From the NCBI GenBank assembly GCA_900541015.1, contig UQIB01000031.1, forward strand, positions 1-24,539: DNA of 24,539 nucleotides. Reading direction: 5' to 3'. The notes under the pieces are model-generated. The model searched no databases. It saw only the letters and a program-made list of their open reading frames with translations, and was not told where the DNA came from. This DNA comes from an uncultured Collinsella sp. GTDB lineage: Bacteria > Actinomycetota > Coriobacteriia > Coriobacteriales > Coriobacteriaceae. This document shows positions 21,208 to 24,539 of this stretch, one piece after another (positions within the stretch are counted from its first letter, which is position 1; every line of letters starts with the position of its first letter). The translations under genes and the position numbers were made by a program.

Positions 21208-21229
21208 ACCGATCTCCCTGTCCATGAAA

Positions 21230-21265
21230 CCGGGCGTTGGACACCAGCCGATATCCAACGCCCGG
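21230..21265 (-). terminator. Terminator of the large surface-protein gene
   Basis: A perfect 12-bp stem (21230-21241 with 21254-21265) begins 7 bp after the stop codon of the surface protein on the minus strand and leads into GTTTCATGG. The T run is short, so it may be leaky toward the lipoprotein gene. Confidence 0.7.
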
Positions 21266-21272
21266 CTCGCTT

Positions 21273-24200
21273 TTACATCTGCCCGCGGCGCTTCTTTTGA
21301 TCGAGGAAGACGCCGGCTGCCACGAGGACGGTACCGCCGATGGCGAACGTCTCGCCGATGAGTCCCACGCGGTCGCCGGTCTGGGCGAGGCTGCCGGTCT
21401 GGGTGGTCTCCGTGCCGGCGAGATGCTTCGGGCTGTATGCCGCCTGCTCCTTTGCGGCCTCCTGCTTTGTAGCCTCCTCCGCCTTCTGTCGTGCGATCTC
21501 ATCGGAAAGCTTCTGCTCCGCTGCGATGCGGTCGGACTTCGCCGACTCGTAGGCGGCGCGTGCCGCATCGTAGCCGGGCTGGAGCCCGTCCACCGAGGCC
21601 CGTTTCTCGTCCAGGATGGCCTTGGCGGGCGCGACCTTGGCACGTGCCTCGACGGCGGCGGCGAAAAGCGCGTTGAGGGCGTCATCCGCGTTCGCATCAT
21701 GGCCGGAAGCGATCGCCGCGCCGGCATCGATGGAGTTCAGCTTCGACAGCTTGGCGTCTGCCCGCGCCTTCGCCTGCTCGGCGGCGGAGACCAGGGACTC
21801 GGCGGCGATGGTATCCGCCTTCGCGGCATCGAGGGCGGCCTTGGTGTCATTGACGGCCTTTACTGCATCCTGCTCGCGCTGCTGTGCCTCTGCGAGCTTC
21901 GCGGCAAGATCGGTGAGGATGTCGAGGTTCGACTGTGCGTCATCGAGATCGGTCTGGGAGCCGGTAAGCTTGTCGGCGGCAACGCCGGTGTCGGCCTTTG
22001 CGGCATCAACGGCACGCTGGGCATCCGCTAGGGCGCTTGCGGTGGTATCCGCCTTTTGCTTGGCGGCTGCAAGGACCGCCGCCTTCTCGACCTGGTCGGC
22101 TGCTGCCGCGTCATGGACGCTTTTTGCTGTATCGAGCGCCTTCTTGGCGTCGGCGACATCCTGGAAGAACTTCGCGAGATCGGCGTTCGCATCCATGACG
22201 TCCTGCTGCTTGGCCTCGGTGTCCGCCTTGGCGGAGTCCAGCTTAGACTGTACGGTCGTTACGGCTGCGTTGGCGGCATCAAAGGCGACCTGCTTCTGCT
22301 GGACGGTCGACTTTGCCGTATCGACTGCCGCGTTGGCGGCATCGAGGTCCGATTTCGCCGCATCAAGCTCGGTCTGGGCATCCGTGACGCCCTGCTGCTT
22401 GGCGGCGACATCAGCCTTTGCGGCATCGACGGCACGCTGGGCATCGGCAACACCCTGCTTCGCGGCATCGACACCTGCCTGTGCGGAATCCACCGCGACC
22501 TGCTTCTGCTGGACGGTTGTGGCGGCGCCGACGGCTGCCTGCTGCTTGGATGCGAGATCGGCCTTGGCTACGTCGAGTGCGCTCTTGGCGTTCTTGAGGC
22601 CGTTGATATAGGAGGTCAGCTTCTGCTCGTACTCGTCGACGGACATGGGGTTCATGTTCCAACCGGAGCCGGACCAGCCGGAGATCTCTGCGGTGTAGCA
22701 CTGCGTCTGAAGCCCGGACATGGTGCCCTTGGTGCAGGTTGCCATTCCCATAACGGCGAGTTCGGGATTGATGATGTTCATGTAATGGCCGACGGTGCCG
22801 CTACTGCCGTTCTCCCAGTGGCAGTTGTCTGCAATCCAATGGTTGATTGCGACACCGTTCTTTGCATAGAAATCATAGGCATCCTTGCCGACAAGACCGG
22901 TGACTCCATAAAGGGCCTCCGTTGCCTTGTCGAAAAAGCCCTTCTCCTGCTCGATCCACTGCCCACTCGGATCGATTCCGTAATTCCATGCCAGATTTTC
23001 GGCAAAATCATATTGACGGGCATGATCGAGCACGGTGTCGCTGTAGTTGGCATCTGCGATCGCACCGGCGATGAGCTTGTAGGTGACATGGAGCTCGGAC
23101 AGGCCGACCGACTTGCGGTAGTCGTTGACGGACTTCATCCACCTGATCGCATTGAGCATATTGTCAAGAGACGTGGCGTCCTTGGAGTTGCCGACTTCGG
23201 TCTTTCCGGCATATTTGGCGTTCAGGATGATGTTGACTGCGTCATCGGCACCCATGGCACGGAAGAAGCCGATGGCTCCCTGCTTGAGCTGCGCGTCGGC
23301 GGAATCGAGTTTCGCCTGTGCCTCGTCGACCTTCTGCTGGGCGGCGGTCACGGCGGCATCTGCGGTATCCTTTGCGGCGTTGGCGTTCGCGAGCTCTACA
23401 TCGGCGGCTGCCTTGGCGGACTCAGCGTCCTTGACCGCCTGCTTCGCGGCGTCCAGCTTGGCGACGGCGTCGGCATTCGCCTGCTTGGCGGCATCGAGGC
23501 CGGCGTTCGCGGCATCGAGAGCGGACTGGGCGGCGTTCACACCGGATTCGGCATCGGCCGCGGCCTGCTGCTTTACGGAGAGGGCCACCTGGGCATCATT
23601 CAGGTCGGCCTGTGCCGTTGCCGCAGCGGACTGTACCTGCTCGAGCTCGGACTCGCACTGGGACTGTGTCGCTTGTGCGGCAGCGAGGGCTGCCTCTGCG
23701 TCCGCGACCTTCTGTTTTGCCGCATCGTACTCCGGACCGCTGGCGCCTGCCTCCGCTGCGGCGAGGTCGGCTTTCGCCTGCTCGTAGGCGGCGCTGGCTG
23801 CTGCGGCCTTCGCATCCGCCGCGTCCTTGTTCTGCTTGGCTGCGACAAGGACGGAATCGGCGGAATCCTTTGCAGACTGGGCCGCAACCAGCTTGGACTG
23901 GGCATCGACAAGCGTCGCGTTGGCGTTGGCGAGATTGGCCTGTGCCCTGTCCACGGCAGCCTGGGCGTCGCGCACGGCCTGCTCGGCGGCACTGATTGCC
24001 TCCGGGGTGGCGCTTACGGCATCTGCCTTGGCTTTATCGAGGGCGTCCTTGGCATCCTGGGCCGCCTTGAGGGCGGACTGGTACGCTTCGTCCTTCTCGG
24101 ACGCATCTGCCTTGGCGTCTGCGAGACCCGCCTTCGCCTGCTCGAGGTCCTTGCCGGCGGCATCGGCGGCGTCCTTGCCCTCCGCGACCTGACGGGCGTA

Positions 24201-24539
24201 CTCGTCCATTGCCGCTCGGTCGGCTGCCGCGCCGGCGCTGACTGCCGAATCGTAGGATGCCTTGGCCTGGTCGCGGGCGGAAGCCGCCTCGTTGTAGGGA
24301 CCGGCGGCCTCATCGTAGGATGCCTTGGCGGCGTCCTCCTTCGCCTTCGCCTCGTCGACTGCCTTCTGCAGATCCGCGATGGTCTGTGCGGCGGATTTTG
24401 CGCCGGTACCGGATGCCGCGCCGGCGTGGGCGGCGATCGGCGACATCACGGCGGGGTGCTGTGTGCCCCCGTCACCGGTCTGGGCGAATGCCGTGAACGG
24501 TGAGATGAGGCTCGATCCGGTCATGGCGGCCATGGTCGC
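21273..24539 (-). CDS. Sortase-anchored coiled-coil/CAP surface protein, SEC10/PgrA-like (5' end cut)
   Basis: At least 1086 residues; the frame stays open to the window edge, so the true start lies outside. MAAMTGSSLISPFTAFAQT is the end of a signal peptide, cleaved after AFA. Residues about 45-415 and 645-1040 (counted from ATG 24533) are Ala/Lys/Asp-rich coiled coils with many near-repeats of the type AVDAAKADV-AKQQ. Between them (about 425-640) lies a CAP/SCP-like domain with VNDYRKSVGLSEL, ENLAWNYG, NHWIADNCHWENG and GHYMNIINPELAVMGMA. The C-terminus has the sortase motif LAQTG (1049-1053), a hydrophobic helix and a basic KKRR tail. This layout is that of SEC10/PgrA surface exclusion proteins, which block redundant conjugative transfer, and fits a mobile element; an adhesin role is also possible. 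Confidence 0.88.
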   Translation of the reverse strand, partial: ATMAAMTGSSLISPFTAFAQTGDGGTQHPAVMSPIAAHAGAASGTGAKSAAQTIADLQKAVDEAKAKEDAAKASYDEAAGPYNEAASARDQAKASYDSAVSAGAAADRAAMDEYARQVAEGKDAADAAGKDLEQAKAGLADAKADASEKDEAYQSALKAAQDAKDALDKAKADAVSATPEAISAAEQAVRDAQAAVDRAQANLANANATLVDAQSKLVAAQSAKDSADSVLVAAKQNKDAADAKAAAASAAYEQAKADLAAAEAGASGPEYDAAKQKVADAEAALAAAQATQSQCESELEQVQSAAATAQADLNDAQVALSVKQQAAADAESGVNAAQSALDAANAGLDAAKQANADAVAKLDAAKQAVKDAESAKAAADVELANANAAKDTADAAVTAAQQKVDEAQAKLDSADAQLKQGAIGFFRAMGADDAVNIILNAKYAGKTEVGNSKDATSLDNMLNAIRWMKSVNDYRKSVGLSELHVTYKLIAGAIADANYSDTVLDHARQYDFAENLAWNYGIDPSGQWIEQEKGFFDKATEALYGVTGLVGKDAYDFYAKNGVAINHWIADNCHWENGSSGTVGHYMNIINPELAVMGMATCTKGTMSGLQTQCYTAEISGWSGSGWNMNPMSVDEYEQKLTSYINGLKNAKSALDVAKADLASKQQAAVGAATTVQQKQVAVDSAQAGVDAAKQGVADAQRAVDAAKADVAAKQQGVTDAQTELDAAKSDLDAANAAVDTAKSTVQQKQVAFDAANAAVTTVQSKLDSAKADTEAKQQDVMDANADLAKFFQDVADAKKALDTAKSVHDAAAADQVEKAAVLAAAKQKADTTASALADAQRAVDAAKADTGVAADKLTGSQTDLDDAQSNLDILTDLAAKLAEAQQREQDAVKAVNDTKAALDAAKADTIAAESLVSAAEQAKARADAKLSKLNSIDAGAAIASGHDANADDALNALFAAAVEARAKVAPAKAILDEKRASVDGLQPGYDAARAAYESAKSDRIAAEQKLSDEIARQKAEEATKQEAAKEQAAYSPKHLAGTETTQTGSLAQTGDRVGLIGETFAIGGTVLVAAGVFLDQKKRRGQM

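Noticed and set aside
22056..24503. An 815-residue plus-strand frame opposite the surface protein
   Set aside because: Its Gly/Leu/Cys/Arg-rich composition mirrors the Ala/Lys/Asp repeats of the real gene; no ribosome binding site or domain is visible.

Overview
The window looks like a chromosome segment of a gut actinobacterium of the class Coriobacteriia, most like Collinsella or a relative. This is inferred from the GC-rich codon use of the left third and from an actinobacterial-type order of growth-control genes: Ser/Thr kinase, two FHA proteins, PP2C phosphatase, FtsW/RodA fused to a penicillin-binding protein, and a PASTA kinase. No database search was possible.

Region 1 (215-10374, all + strand) is this core cluster. 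A multi-spanning kinase, an FhaA-like and an FhaB-like phosphothreonine-reader protein, a PP2C phosphatase, a fused glycosyltransferase/transpeptidase and a four-PASTA PknB are packed with overlapping starts and stops. Together they form a circuit that senses the cell wall, adds and removes Thr phosphates, reads them with FHA domains and drives peptidoglycan synthesis. A strong terminator (10427-10466) closes it.

Region 2 (10486-10699) is an integration scar. Three pieces resembling a tRNA 3' end lie here, two on the minus strand and one inverted, with two hairpin terminators. The longest piece (10655-10699) starts exactly at an anticodon loop reading CCT, so it is the displaced 3' half of a tRNA-Arg gene and marks one end of an integrated element.

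Region 3 (10892 to the window end) is the element, a visible mosaic of AT-rich and GC-rich modules. It holds a tyrosine integrase, a small excisionase-like protein and a winged-helix replication-type protein; a coiled-coil protein convergent with three overlapping metallophosphoesterase genes; two convergent micro-genes, one encoding a one-helix basic peptide that resembles a toxin; a membrane protein; and a minus-strand micro-operon of four tiny genes with a perfect 25-bp inverted repeat at one gene junction. Then come a DUF1648 membrane protein and a MobC-like protein with two ribbon-helix-helix segments, followed by a 400-bp field of hairpins that is the best oriT candidate. The window ends with a lipoprotein and a large sortase-anchored SEC10/PgrA-like surface protein with a CAP domain, cut by the window edge. 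No relaxase, coupling protein or type IV secretion gene is visible, and the second attachment site is not in the window.

The most novel-looking signals are two 44-nt stem-loops at 58-bp spacing with diverged but still paired stems and a conserved 18-nt loop (20223-20324), the three-gene phosphoesterase operon, the micro-operon with its 25-bp inverted repeat, and the accumulated tRNA fragments.
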